In this document: positions 1 through 8,254 of the stretch, piece after piece | Position numbering within the stretch: the first letter of the stretch is position 1 | How the letters are laid out: each line of letters opens with the position of its first letter | NCBI RefSeq assembly: GCF_910579365.1 | Contig: NZ_CAJTUX010000044.1 | Location: 1-23,776 of the forward strand | Length of the DNA: 23,776 nucleotides | Reading direction: 5' to 3' | Source of the DNA: an uncultured Oscillibacter sp. | GTDB lineage: Bacteria; Bacillota; Clostridia; Oscillospirales; Oscillospiraceae | Position numbers and translations under genes: made by a program | Notes under the pieces: model-generated | Seen by the model: the letters and a program-made list of their open reading frames with translations, nothing else | Database searches by the model: none | Told to the model about the DNA's origin: nothing

Positions 1-535
1 CCATGCGGTAGGTCAGCACCTGATCCGCCTGACGCTGGACCAGCTCCTGGAGGGCGGTCTTGTAATCCCGGCGGCGTTCCTCCACCACCTCTTCCCGCTC
101 GGCCTCCAGAAGGCAGCGGTGAATCAGCTCCGAGGCGGCGGCGATACCCCCGTCCAGGTACACCGCCGCAAACACCGCCTCCGTGGCGTCGGCCAGGATG
201 GATGTCCGGGTCCGGCCTCCGCCGGACTCCTCGCCCCGGCCCAGCTTCAAATAGGCTCCCAGATTCAATTTCCGGGCCACCTCGTACAGGCTCTGCTCGC
301 AGACCAGGGCCGCCCGAATGCGGGTCAGGTCCCCCTCCGGCAGGTCCGGATGCTGGGTGAAGAGAAATTCCGCCGTCACAAAGCCCAGAACGGAGTCCCC
401 CAGAAACTCCAGCCGTTCGTTGCTGGAGAGCCGGTCCGTCCGGTGCTCGTTGGCATAAGAGCTGTGGCGCAGGGCCTCCTCCAGCAGGGCCGGGTTCCGA
501 AAGATGTAATTCAGTTGTTTCTCCAGTTCCTGCAT
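1..535 (-). CDS. rnc: Ribonuclease III (C-terminal part outside window)
   Basis: Double-stranded-RNA endonuclease that processes rRNA precursors and structured mRNAs. The visible 178 codons start at the ATG complementary to 533-535, preceded by a GGCGGGGG-type ribosome binding site. The translation shows the RNase III signature NERLEFLGDSVL with its metal-binding acidic residues, then the helical catalytic domain including DATEAVFAAVYLDGG, the second acidic cluster. The C-terminal double-stranded-RNA-binding domain is expected beyond position 1 and cannot be seen. It lies 35 nt downstream of acpP on the same strand, the usual Firmicutes order (plsX, acpP, rnc), so it is probably cotranscribed with acpP. 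Partial only because of the window edge; no internal stop was seen. Confidence 0.95.
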   Translation of the reverse strand, partial: MQELEKQLNYIFRNPALLEEALRHSSYANEHRTDRLSSNERLEFLGDSVLGFVTAEFLFTQHPDLPEGDLTRIRAALVCEQSLYEVARKLNLGAYLKLGRGEESGGGRTRTSILADATEAVFAAVYLDGGIAAASELIHRCLLEAEREEVVEERRRDYKTALQELVQRQADQVLTYRM

Positions 536-570
536 AACGGTCCCCCGCCTCAAAAGCGCCTTTACTCGCT

Positions 571-819
571 TTATTTATTCAGCTTGCCGGCAAGATAGTT
601 CACCGCGTCGCCCACGGTCTTCAAAGAGCTCAGCTCTTCCTCTTCAATTTCGCCCACTTCGAATTCCTCTTCCATGGCCATGACCAGTTCCACCAGGTCC
701 ACGGAATCTGCGCCCAGGTCCCCTTCGAAGGAGGTGTCCATGGTGATGTCCTCCGGCTCCTTGGCAAACTGCTCCGCCACCAGCTCCCGCAGCACTTTCA
801 GAATTTCTTCGTTTGACAT
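571..819 (-). CDS. acpP: Acyl carrier protein
   Basis: Small acidic carrier that holds growing acyl chains on a 4'-phosphopantetheine arm during fatty-acid synthesis and donates them to PlsX. The product is 82 aa, the normal ACP length, and very acidic (runs such as MEEEFEVGEIEEEEL). The attachment site is Ser39 in GADSVDLVEL, the classic DSL/DSV motif. The start is ATG at 819, supported by AAGGAGTG about 10 nt upstream. The same frame stays open upstream past this ATG, but that extension is a shadow of plsX. It sits between plsX and rnc and has its own promoter (see 880-909), which fits the high ACP level cells need. Confidence 0.97.
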   Translation of the reverse strand: MSNEEILKVLRELVAEQFAKEPEDITMDTSFEGDLGADSVDLVELVMAMEEEFEVGEIEEEELSSLKTVGDAVNYLAGKLNK

Positions 820-879
820 TGCTGTTTCACTCCTTAAAGACTTGACTGATTTCAGCGCGATCGGCCTTTCATGAAGCTT

Positions 880-909
880 ATCATACGGCAAGAGCCGCGC
901 TGCTGTCAA
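880..909 (-). promoter_or_regulatory. Sigma-A promoter for acpP
   Basis: On the minus strand TTGACA (904-909) and TATGAT (880-885) are separated by 18 bp, near-consensus -35 and -10 boxes. The -35 box overlaps the plsX stop codon. The predicted start of transcription is near 873, giving a leader of roughly 54 nt before acpP. It would let acpP-rnc be expressed above the level of the upstream operon. No FapR-like operator was recognised around it. Confidence 0.75.
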
Positions 910-1952
910 GGGGCATCCGGCAAATTTTGCCGGTCTCCGCCCACTTTCATCTGTTCGATGTTCTCCTGGACGTCGGCGATGAAGCCGCTGGCGGCGTATT
1001 CCTCCGCCCGGAGGATGGCGTTGCGGATGGCCCGGGCGTCCGAGGAGCCGTGGGCCTTGATGACGGGCTTGGAAATTCCCAGGAAGGGCGTGCCCCCCAC
1101 CTCGCTGGGGTCCAGCAGCTTTTTCATCGCCGCCAGGTCTCCCTTCACCAGGCCCGCCGCGATCTTCGTCCTGGCGCTGGAGAGGAAGACCTTTTTCAGC
1201 TCCTTCAAGAGGAACTTCCCGGTGCCCTCCAGGGATTTCAGCATGACGTTTCCGGTGAAGCCGTCGGCTACCAGCACATCGGCCCCGCCCAGCATGGCGT
1301 CCCCGGCCTCCAGATTTCCCACAAAGCGGAGCCGCCCCGCCGCCCCGGCCTCTGCCAGCAGCGCGTGGGTCTCCTGGCGGAGGGGGTCCCCCTTCTCCGC
1401 CTCGGCGCCGATGTTCAAAAGGGCAACTCGGGGCCGCTCGATCCCCAGCACCCGCTTGGCGTAGTAATTCCCCAGGTAGGCGAACTGGAGCAGGTACTCC
1501 GGCGTACACTCCGCGTTGGCCCCGCAGTCGCACAGGAGCATCCGCCCCTCCGCCGTAGGCAGCACCGGCCCCATGGCCGCCCGGCGGATGCCCCGGATGC
1601 GCTTGACCACCAGGGTCGCCCCCGCCAGCAGCGCCCCGGTGGACCCGGCGGAGACGAAGGCGTCCCCCTCCCCGTCCTTCAGCAGCCGCAGGCCCACCGT
1701 CAGGGAGGAGTCCTTTTTCCTCTTGAAAGCGGTGGCGGGGTCGTCGGCAATCTCCACCACCTCCGTGGCGTCCCGGAGTTCCACCCCGGCGGGCAGATTC
1801 TTCTCCCCGCACTGCTCCACGGCCTTCAGGATATCCGCCATCCGGCCCACCAGGATCACGTCCGTGCCGCACTCCCTGTGGGCCTCCAGCGCCCCCTGGA
1901 CGACGGCCAGAGGGGCGTTGTCGCCGCCCATGGCGTCCACAATGATCTTCAT
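906..1952 (-). CDS. plsX: Phosphate acyltransferase PlsX
   Basis: Makes acyl-phosphate from acyl-ACP and orthophosphate, the acyl donor for PlsY in the first step of phospholipid synthesis; a peripheral membrane enzyme. The 348-aa product has the family's usual length and the N-terminal signature MKIIVDAMGGDNAP, followed by the conserved AFVSAGSTGALLAGA segment, the LCDCGANAE region, and the VADGFTGNVMLKSLEG motif. The start at 1952 is preceded by GGGAGGG. It lies 34 nt downstream of trmFO and about 86 nt before acpP. The plsX-acpP-rnc order is conserved in Firmicutes, but the fabD/fabG genes often found between plsX and acpP are absent here. Confidence 0.96.
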   Translation of the reverse strand: MKIIVDAMGGDNAPLAVVQGALEAHRECGTDVILVGRMADILKAVEQCGEKNLPAGVELRDATEVVEIADDPATAFKRKKDSSLTVGLRLLKDGEGDAFVSAGSTGALLAGATLVVKRIRGIRRAAMGPVLPTAEGRMLLCDCGANAECTPEYLLQFAYLGNYYAKRVLGIERPRVALLNIGAEAEKGDPLRQETHALLAEAGAAGRLRFVGNLEAGDAMLGGADVLVADGFTGNVMLKSLEGTGKFLLKELKKVFLSSARTKIAAGLVKGDLAAMKKLLDPSEVGGTPFLGISKPVIKAHGSSDARAIRNAILRAEEYAASGFIADVQENIEQMKVGGDRQNLPDAP

Positions 1953-1986
1953 GCTTGGCCCTCCCTTGCGTTTGTTTCTCTCGCGT

Positions 1987-3294
1987 TTACTCCAATACGG
2001 TATCCCGCAGCCCCTCGATGATCTCCAGGGACCGCCGGGACAGCTCCGCGTTCTTGTTCCGCTTCCCCCGGACCCGGCGGTCCAGCGGGGGCATGATGCC
2101 GAAGTTGATATTCATGGGCTGGAACGCCGTGACGGACGGGTTGGAGATATACAGCGCCAGCGCGCCCACGGCGGTCTCCTGGGGGAAGTCCGCCGGGGGC
2201 AGACCCCGCAGCCGCCGGGCCGTCTCCACGCCCGCCAGGAAGCCGCTGGCGGCGGACTCCACATAGCCCTCCACCCCGGTCATCTGCCCGGCGAAGGAGA
2301 CGCGGGGTTCCGCCTTCAGCCGGTAATAGCGGTCCAGCAACCGGGGGGAGTTCAGGAAGGTGTTCCGGTGCATCACGCCATAGCGCAAAAACTCCGCGGC
2401 ATGAAGGGCGGGAATCATGGAGAACACCCGCCGCTGCTCCGGGAAGCGGAGGTGGGTCTGAAAGCCCACCAGGTTATAGACGCTGCCCTCCCGGTTGTCC
2501 CGCCGGAGCTGGACCACGGCGTAGGGCTCCTTCCCCGTCCGGGGGTCCGTCAGGCCCCGGGGCTTCAGCGGACCGTAGCAAAGGGTTTCCCGTCCCCGGC
2601 GGGCCATGACCTCCACCGGCATGCAGCCCTCGAAGACCTTCTTGTCCTCAAAGCCGTGAACCTCCGCCTCCTGGGCGGTGGTGAGGGCCCGCCAGAAGGC
2701 GTCGTACTCCGCCTCGTCCATGGGACAGTTGATATAGTCCGCCGTGCCCCGGTCATAGCGGGAGCCCATCCAGGCCCGCTCCATGTCGATGCTCTCGGCG
2801 GAGACCAGGGGGGCCGCCGCGTCGTAGAAATGGAGGGCGGAATCGTCCCCCAGCAGGGCCTGGAGGCGCGCCGCCAGCGCGTCGGAGGTCAGGGGGCCGG
2901 AGGCAACGACCACCTCGCCCTCCGGAAGGTCCGTGACCTCGCCGGGGACCACGGTGATGTTGGGGTGGTTCCGCACCCTCTCCGTCACCAGCGCGGCGAA
3001 GCCGTGGCGGTCCACCGCCAGGGCCCCGCCGGCCTCCACCCGGGTGGCGTCGGCGCAGGAGAGGATCAGGGAGTCCAGACGGCGGAGCTCCTCTTTCAAA
3101 AGGCCGACGGCGTTTTCCAGCTGGTCGCTTCGGAGGGAGTTGGAACAGCAGAGCTCCGCGAAGTACTCCGTCTCGTGGGCGGGGGTCTTTTTTTCCGGCT
3201 TCATCTCCCGAAGCGTCACCTGGACGCCGCGCTTGGCCAGCTGCCAGGCGCATTCGCTGCCGGCGAGGCCGGCGCCGATAACCGTTATGTTCAT
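1987..3294 (-). CDS. trmFO: Folate/FAD-dependent tRNA (uracil-54-C5) methyltransferase TrmFO
   Basis: Makes ribothymidine at position 54 of the tRNA T-loop, using 5,10-methylene-THF as carbon donor and FADH2 as reductant. The 435-aa product opens with the FAD-binding motif GAGLAGSE (residues 7-14). The two catalytic-cysteine regions are present: CCSNSLRSD, with Cys50 matching the family's nucleophile position, and FEGCMPVEVM, with Cys224. The later GVEGYVESAASGFLAG and NINFGIMPP segments are also typical. The start at 3294 is preceded by GGAGGT. It is downstream of topA as in many Firmicutes (the old gid gene), though 421 bp separate them here. The folate link to folT and folC further upstream is noteworthy. 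Confidence 0.96.
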   Translation of the reverse strand: MNITVIGAGLAGSECAWQLAKRGVQVTLREMKPEKKTPAHETEYFAELCCSNSLRSDQLENAVGLLKEELRRLDSLILSCADATRVEAGGALAVDRHGFAALVTERVRNHPNITVVPGEVTDLPEGEVVVASGPLTSDALAARLQALLGDDSALHFYDAAAPLVSAESIDMERAWMGSRYDRGTADYINCPMDEAEYDAFWRALTTAQEAEVHGFEDKKVFEGCMPVEVMARRGRETLCYGPLKPRGLTDPRTGKEPYAVVQLRRDNREGSVYNLVGFQTHLRFPEQRRVFSMIPALHAAEFLRYGVMHRNTFLNSPRLLDRYYRLKAEPRVSFAGQMTGVEGYVESAASGFLAGVETARRLRGLPPADFPQETAVGALALYISNPSVTAFQPMNINFGIMPPLDRRVRGKRNKNAELSRRSLEIIEGLRDTVLE

Positions 3295-3715
3295 GGGGTA
3301 CCTCCGTGGGGGGAGTTTTGGCTCGCCCTGGCGGGCGGGGGGATTCAGCTATGAAGATAGCTGGTCCTTTGCACCCCCCGTTTTCTCTTTTTCTGATACG
3401 CAGAAAAAGAGAAAACGGGCCGTGCACGGTCCAAAAGAGAAAAAGACGTTTTCAAACGTGGGACGGGGGCGCGCCTGGGGACTGGTTTTCGGGTACGCAT
3501 GTCCCTGCCCGCGGCTCGGTGCGGGCGGGGGGTTTGGCGGGCGCCGAATCGACTTTCTCCTCTTTCCGCTGCCGCTGCCCTGGCAGTTTTTGCGGCTGGG
3601 ATGCCGGATGGCTCCTGCCTTGGCAGATAGACGGCAGCCTGCCGATGGCCCTCCGGGTCAACCTGGATAAAGAGGCCATGTTCCAGGCCGCCTTTGCCGC
3701 CGCCAGAGAGCTTTC
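3295..3715. other. 421-bp non-coding gap between topA and trmFO
   Basis: No credible gene was found on either strand; open frames here translate to proline/arginine-rich or repeat-derived sequence. The segment holds several inverted repeats: CAGCTAT/ATAGCTG (3346-3363), the perfect 19-bp repeat at 3377-3419, ACGTTT/AAACGT (3446-3459) and GCCCGC/GCGGGC (3507-3526). Near 3644-3719 a short plus-strand frame of 24 codons ends with its stop overlapping the topA stop; it looks protein-like but is too short to call. The clustering of hairpins suggests a dispersed intergenic repeat element rather than a regulatory leader, but copy number cannot be seen from one window. Confidence 0.6.
3377..3419. repeat. 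Perfect 19-bp inverted repeat (large hairpin)
   Basis: CCCGTTTTCTCTTTTTCTG (3377-3395) and its exact reverse complement (3401-3419) flank a 5-nt loop, ATACG. After a 2x2 mismatch the stem continues with TGCAC (3370-3374) and GTGCA (3422-3426). Neither strand has a U-tract directly after the stem, so a simple intrinsic terminator is not supported. It could be part of a dispersed repeat, an mRNA-stabilising structure between topA and trmFO, or a remnant of a mobile element. Confidence 0.85.
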
Positions 3716-6094
3716 TTAGCCCTCCGGCGTCTCGGTCTTCTTCGCCGCCGCTTTCTTGGCGGCGGTCTTCTTGGCCGTCGTGGTCTTCTTGGCGGCGGTT
3801 TTCGCTGTGGTCTTCTTCGTGGAAGCCGCCTTGGCGGTCTTCGCCGCTGTCTTCTTCCCGGCGGACACCTTGGCGGTCTTCGCCGCCTCCTTCTTCCCGG
3901 CGGGCTCCTGCCCGGCGGACTCCTCCGCCGCCTCGGGCTCCGGCTCCCCGTCCGCCTTCTTGGTGTACTTGGGATAGCCCCGCTTCTCCTCCGGCAGGAA
4001 GTTGGCGCACTCCGGGTTGATGCAGAAGGGCTTCCTCGCGCCCCGGCCCGCCTTCTTGAAGAGGGTATGGCCGCACAGCGGGCAGTCGTCCTTCACCGGC
4101 ACGTCCCAGGTCATGAAGTCGCACTTCTCCGCCTCGTTTTTGCTGGTCGAATGCTCACAGCAGTAGTAGGTGTACTGCTTGCCGCTCTTCTTGCTCTTCC
4201 CCGTGCGCTTCATCAGCCGCCCGCCGCACTTGGGGCAGCGGCCCGGCATCTCCACCACCAGGGGCATGGTGAAGCTGCACTCCGGGAACCCGGGGCAGGC
4301 CAGGAAGCGGCCGAAGCGTCCTGTCTTCACCACCAGATTCCGCCCGCACTCCGGGCAGATCTCGCTGGAGACCTCGTCGGGCACCTTAATGCGCACGCCC
4401 TCCAGGTCCTGCTCCGCCTGCTTGAGGTTCTTGTCAAAATCCCCATAGAAGTCCCGGAGGACCCCCTTCCAGGGAATGCTGCCCCCCTCCACGGAGTCCA
4501 GCTTCTCCTCCATGTGGGCGGTGAACTGGAGGTCCGCGATGTCGGTGAATTTGTCCTTCATCAGCTCCGTCACCACCCGGCCCAGGTTGGTGATCTTTAA
4601 ATACTTGCCCTCCTTCTCCACATAGGCCCGGTCCAGAATCGTGGACACCGTGGGCGCGTAAGTGGAGGGACGGCCGATGCCCTGCTCCTCCATGGCCCGG
4701 ATGAGGGAGGCGTCCGTGTACCGGGCGGGGGGCTGGGTGAAATGCTGGTTCGGGGCGAAGCTCTTCAGCTCCAGGGCGTCCCCCTCCTGAAGCTCCGGCA
4801 GGGGGGACTCCTTTTCCTCCTTCTCCTCGTCCTTGCCCTCTTCATAGACGGCGGTATAGCCGGAGAATTTCAGGCTGGAGGAGCTGGCCCGGAAGTCGTG
4901 CCCCGCCGCCTCAATCTCCACGGAGACGCTGTCATACACGGCGTTGGACATCTGGCAGGCCACAAACCGGCTCCAGATCAGGCGGTAGAGCCGGTACTGC
5001 TCTCCGGTGAGGTCCGCCTTCAGGTCCTCCGGCGTCCAGCGGACGTTGCTGGGGCGGATGGCCTCGTGCGCGTCCTGGGCGTTGGCCTTGGCCTTATAGC
5101 GGTTCGTCTTGGCATAGTCGCCGCCGTAGCGGCCTACGATGAACTCCTTGGCGTCCGCCAGCGCCTCCTCGGAAAGGCGCAGAGAGTCGGTCCGCATATA
5201 GGTGATAAGACCCACGGTGCCCTCCCCGGCGATATCCACGCCCTCGTAGAGCTGCTGGGCGATGGCCATGGTCCGCCGGGGGGTCATGCTCAGCTTGCGG
5301 GAGGCCTCCTGCTGCATGGTGGAGGTGGTGAAGGGCGGCGAGGGACTGCGCTGTTTGTCGGTGCGCTTCACGTTCTTCACCGAGAAGGCGGCGTTTTCCG
5401 TCTCATGGATGACGGCGTCCACCTCGGCCTGGCTCTTCAGCTCCGCCTTCTTGCCGTCCTTCCCGTGATAGCGGGCGGTGAAGGGCCGGTTCCGGCCCAG
5501 AAGGCCCGCGTCCAATGTCCAGTATTCCTCGGGCTGGAACGCCTCGATCTCCCGCTCCCGGTCGTCCACCATCCGGGTGGCCACGGACTGGACCCGTCCG
5601 GCGGAGAGGCCCCGGCGGATTTTCTTCCACAGGAGGGGGCTGAGCTCATAACCCACCAGCCGGTCCAGAATACGGCGGGCCTGCTGGGCATCCACCAGAT
5701 TCTGGTCGATGCCCCGGGGAGACTGGATGCTCTCCTGCACCACCTTTTTGGTGATCTCGTTGAAGGTCACCCGCCGCGTCTTCTCGTCCGTAAGGCCCAG
5801 AAGCTGCTTGAGATGCCAGGAGATGGCCTCGCCCTCCCGGTCCGGGTCGGTGGCGAGATAGACGGTGTCCGCCGTCTTGGCGGACTTTTTCAGGTCTTTG
5901 ATGATATCTTCCTTGCCCTTGATGGGCTGATAGACCGGCTCAAAATCCTGCTCCGGGTCCACGCCCAGCTTGCTCTTGGGCAGGTCCCGCAGGTGGCCCA
6001 TGCAGGCCTTGACGGTGTACTCCTTCCCCAGATACTTTCCGATGGTCTTGGCCTTCGCCGGGGATTCCACGATGACCAGATACTGCTTTGCCAT
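3716..6094 (-). CDS. topA: DNA topoisomerase I
   Basis: Type IA topoisomerase that relaxes negative supercoils by single-strand passage through a covalent 5'-phosphotyrosine link. The 792-aa product starts with the TOPRIM domain (YLVIVESPAKAKTI, and the metal site DPDREGE at 83-89). The catalytic tyrosine is Tyr299 in GLITYMRTDS. Three C-terminal four-cysteine zinc-ribbon modules follow, near residues 580-606, 620-658 and 671-696. The last ~75 residues are a Lys/Ala/Thr-rich tail with repeated AAKK/TAKK units, resembling histone H1 tails and probably a disordered DNA-binding extension. The start at 6094 is preceded by GGAGG four bases upstream. It lies 37 nt downstream of dprA, the common Firmicutes dprA-topA pair. 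Confidence 0.97.
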   Translation of the reverse strand: MAKQYLVIVESPAKAKTIGKYLGKEYTVKACMGHLRDLPKSKLGVDPEQDFEPVYQPIKGKEDIIKDLKKSAKTADTVYLATDPDREGEAISWHLKQLLGLTDEKTRRVTFNEITKKVVQESIQSPRGIDQNLVDAQQARRILDRLVGYELSPLLWKKIRRGLSAGRVQSVATRMVDDREREIEAFQPEEYWTLDAGLLGRNRPFTARYHGKDGKKAELKSQAEVDAVIHETENAAFSVKNVKRTDKQRSPSPPFTTSTMQQEASRKLSMTPRRTMAIAQQLYEGVDIAGEGTVGLITYMRTDSLRLSEEALADAKEFIVGRYGGDYAKTNRYKAKANAQDAHEAIRPSNVRWTPEDLKADLTGEQYRLYRLIWSRFVACQMSNAVYDSVSVEIEAAGHDFRASSSSLKFSGYTAVYEEGKDEEKEEKESPLPELQEGDALELKSFAPNQHFTQPPARYTDASLIRAMEEQGIGRPSTYAPTVSTILDRAYVEKEGKYLKITNLGRVVTELMKDKFTDIADLQFTAHMEEKLDSVEGGSIPWKGVLRDFYGDFDKNLKQAEQDLEGVRIKVPDEVSSEICPECGRNLVVKTGRFGRFLACPGFPECSFTMPLVVEMPGRCPKCGGRLMKRTGKSKKSGKQYTYYCCEHSTSKNEAEKCDFMTWDVPVKDDCPLCGHTLFKKAGRGARKPFCINPECANFLPEEKRGYPKYTKKADGEPEPEAAEESAGQEPAGKKEAAKTAKVSAGKKTAAKTAKAASTKKTTAKTAAKKTTTAKKTAAKKAAAKKTETPEG

Positions 6095-6131
6095 AGCTAC
6101 CTCCGTGTGTCTCCCGCCCCGCGGGAGGGGG

Positions 6132-7337
6132 TTATTCCGCCAGCGTCACGGTCCGGGTGTACCGCTTTCCGCTGTGCTGGCAGACCATGCCGTCAATCTC
6201 CAGCATGGTCAGCGCCGACGAGACCCGCCGGGCGGGCACGCCGGTATCCGCAATCAAATCGTCCACCTGCGCCGGCTTCTCCGGGTCCAGAATCCGCAAA
6301 AGCGCTATCTGGTCGTCCGTGAGGCCGGAGGGACTGACCGGAGGCGGCGCCTCCGGCTTCTCCGGGCCGGCGTCCTCCGGCTCCGGGGCCGCCGGCTCGG
6401 ACAGGGGCGGAGTCCGCCGCCGGCCGGGCGCGGGGGTCCAGGCCGCTTCCCGGATGCGGAGTTTATCCGGGAAGCGGGCCTTGTAGTCCCGCAGAATGTC
6501 CCCGGCCTCCGCCGCCAGTCCCGCGCCGTCCCGAATCAGGCGGTTGCAGCCCACGCTGTCCGGCGCGTCGATGGGCCCGGGAACGGCGTAGACGTCCCGC
6601 CCCTGCTCCAGGGCCAGACGGGCGGTAATCAGCGCCCCGCTTCTCTCCGGAGCCTCCACCACCAGCGCCGCCACGCTGAGGCCGGACAAAATCCGGTTGC
6701 GCACCGGGAAATGCCAGCCGTCCGCCTCCGTGCCCGGCGGATACTCGGAGAGCAGCGCCCCTGCGGCGGCCACATCGTCGTACAGCTCCCGGTTCTCATA
6801 TGGATAATAAACGTCCAATCCGTTGCCCGTCACGCCCACCACGGCTCCCCCCGCCCGGAGGGCTCCCCGGGCGGCGGAGGCGTCCACGCCCTTGGCAAGG
6901 CCCGTCACCACCAGCGCGCCGCCGGAGGCCAGACCCCAGCCCAGCCGCTCGGCACAGGCCCTGCCGTAAGGCGTGCACTCCCGGGTGCCCACCACGGCCA
7001 CGGCGGCCTCCTCGTCAAAGGCAGGCAGGCGGCCCCGGACGTACAGCAGCACCGGCGGATCATAGATATTCCGAAGCCGCTGGGGATACTCCGCGTCCTG
7101 AATGGTCAAAATGCGCTGGCCCAGCCGCTGGCAGTCCGCCAGAATGCGGTTCGCGGCGGACAGGTCCCGGTTCAGCGCCCGTTCCGCCTGCGCCGGGGGC
7201 ACGTCCTCGGCCAGAAGCAGCTCCTCCCGGTCGGCGAAAAAGATGTCCTCCGGCGACCCGAAGTGCCGCAGAAGGGCCAGCCGCGCCTGGTTTTGCACTC
7301 CCGGCAGCTCCGCCAGCCAAACCCAGTATTTCAGCAT
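6132..7337 (-). CDS. dprA: DNA-processing protein DprA (Smf)
   Basis: Binds incoming single-stranded DNA and loads RecA during natural transformation; also kept in many species not known to be competent. The 401-aa protein has an N-terminal helical region, then the Rossmann-like DprA core: VAVVGTRECTPYG (~114-125), VVTGLAKGVDASAARGAL (~143-160), GNGLDVYYPYENREL and FPVRNRILSGLS, ending with VYAVPGPIDAPDSVGCNRLI. A proline/glutamate-rich linker (~300-337) leads to a C-terminal winged-helix domain (~338-395) of the kind found in many DprA proteins. The start at 7337 is preceded by GGAGGGGACGGGAG. It is cotranscribed with topA. No other competence gene lies in the window. Confidence 0.96.
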   Translation of the reverse strand: MLKYWVWLAELPGVQNQARLALLRHFGSPEDIFFADREELLLAEDVPPAQAERALNRDLSAANRILADCQRLGQRILTIQDAEYPQRLRNIYDPPVLLYVRGRLPAFDEEAAVAVVGTRECTPYGRACAERLGWGLASGGALVVTGLAKGVDASAARGALRAGGAVVGVTGNGLDVYYPYENRELYDDVAAAGALLSEYPPGTEADGWHFPVRNRILSGLSVAALVVEAPERSGALITARLALEQGRDVYAVPGPIDAPDSVGCNRLIRDGAGLAAEAGDILRDYKARFPDKLRIREAAWTPAPGRRRTPPLSEPAAPEPEDAGPEKPEAPPPVSPSGLTDDQIALLRILDPEKPAQVDDLIADTGVPARRVSSALTMLEIDGMVCQHSGKRYTRTVTLAE

Positions 7338-7378
7338 CTCCCGTCCCCTCCTTCCCCCCAGGGCTCTTAAGGTTCTTT

Positions 7379-7407
7379 ATACTATATGAAACGGCGTACA
7401 ATTGCAA
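7379..7407 (-). promoter_or_regulatory. Possible promoter upstream of dprA
   Basis: In the 73-nt gap before dprA the minus strand is locally A+T-rich and has TTGCAA (7402-7407), 17 bp, then TAGTAT (7379-7384), a 4/6 match to the -10 consensus. It could provide separate expression of dprA-topA-trmFO. The match is moderate and read-through from the folT promoter is equally possible. Confidence 0.35.
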
Positions 7408-7410
7408 GCG

Positions 7411-8187
7411 TTAAATTGAAATTGTTTGCCGGGCCGCCTCCCACAGCAGCACCGACGCGGCGGAAGCCGCGTTCAAGGACTCGCAGCGCGCCTCCATGGG
7501 AATCCGGACCGTCCGGTCACAGGCCGCCAGCACCTCCGCCGAGAGGCCCCGGCCCTCGCTGCCCACGGCCACGGCGCAGCGGCGCAGGTCCACCTCCCGG
7601 ACGTCCGCCGTATCCTCCCGCAAAGCCGCGCCGTAAAGGGGCAGGTTCGCCTCCCTCAGGCGCGCCGCCAGCTCCGGAAGGGCGCAACGGTACACGGCGG
7701 AGCGGAAATGCACGCCCATTCCCGCCCGGACGGTCTTGGGATTATAGAGGTCGGCGCAGCCGGGAAGCAGAATCACCGCGGAACCGAAGGCGTCCGCCGT
7801 CCGGAGGATGGTTCCCACGTTCCCGGGGTCCTGGACGCCGTCCAGCACCAGAAACCGGGGACGTCCGGCCTCCTCCAGCCGCTCCGGCAGGCCCCGGGGC
7901 GCAAAGGCGCAGGAAAACACCACCCCCTGGGGGGTCTCCATGGGGCTGACGGAGCGCATGACGCCCTCGCTGACCCTCGCCGCCCGGACGCCGCCGGGAA
8001 GAGGCGGCAGCTCCGCCCCCTCCGTGTACAACAGCGCGGTGACCGGCGCGCTCCACTGCGCCGCCTCCCGGAGGAGTTTGGGGCTGTCGCACAAAAATTC
8101 TCCCGTTTCTTCTCGATAAGAACGGGAGGAGGCCAGCTTCCGGAAATGCACGCAGAGGGAGTTGCTTCGGCTGGTAATCATTTCCAT
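7411..8187 (-). CDS. TrmH/SpoU-family RNA 2'-O-methyltransferase
   Basis: Transfers a methyl group from S-adenosylmethionine to a ribose 2'-OH in rRNA or tRNA; the target cannot be read from sequence. The 258-aa product shows the three SPOUT knot motifs: VLDGVQDPGNVGTILRTAD (~114-132), AVAVGSEGRGLS (~205-216) and IPMEARCESLNAASAASVLL (~229-248). The N-terminal ~90 residues form the small substrate-binding domain seen in RlmB/TsnR-like members, although the usual ExG segment reads FLCDSPKLLREA here. The first ATG at 8187 is favoured over the ATG at 8181 because GGGAGGAG lies 7 nt before it. It is between folC and dprA on the same strand. Confident of family, not of target, so no symbol is given. 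Confidence 0.93.
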   Translation of the reverse strand: MEMITSRSNSLCVHFRKLASSRSYREETGEFLCDSPKLLREAAQWSAPVTALLYTEGAELPPLPGGVRAARVSEGVMRSVSPMETPQGVVFSCAFAPRGLPERLEEAGRPRFLVLDGVQDPGNVGTILRTADAFGSAVILLPGCADLYNPKTVRAGMGVHFRSAVYRCALPELAARLREANLPLYGAALREDTADVREVDLRRCAVAVGSEGRGLSAEVLAACDRTVRIPMEARCESLNAASAASVLLWEAARQTISI

Positions 8188-8254
8188 AACTGGTCTCCTC
8201 CCCTTCTCCGGCGGCCGAAGAGAAATCCCGTTTCCCAGCGGACCGCGCGGTCTG

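Noticed and set aside
820..905. FapR-type operator for fatty-acid control upstream of acpP
   Set aside because: No sequence resembling the FapR inverted repeat was found around the promoter.
1516..3354. 612-codon plus-strand open frame over plsX and trmFO
   Set aside because: Antisense shadow of two confidently identified genes; composition is Pro/Arg/Gly-rich without recognisable motifs.
3644..3719. 24-codon plus-strand frame ending in AAFAAARELS
   Set aside because: Protein-like by eye, but too short and without a ribosome binding site I trust; it may be a relic or chance.
6111..6127. CTCCCGC/GCGGGAG hairpin between dprA and topA considered as a terminator
   Set aside because: Seven-bp stem with no T-run on either strand, and topA-to-trmFO direction is downstream of dprA in the same operon; more likely a chance G+C palindrome.
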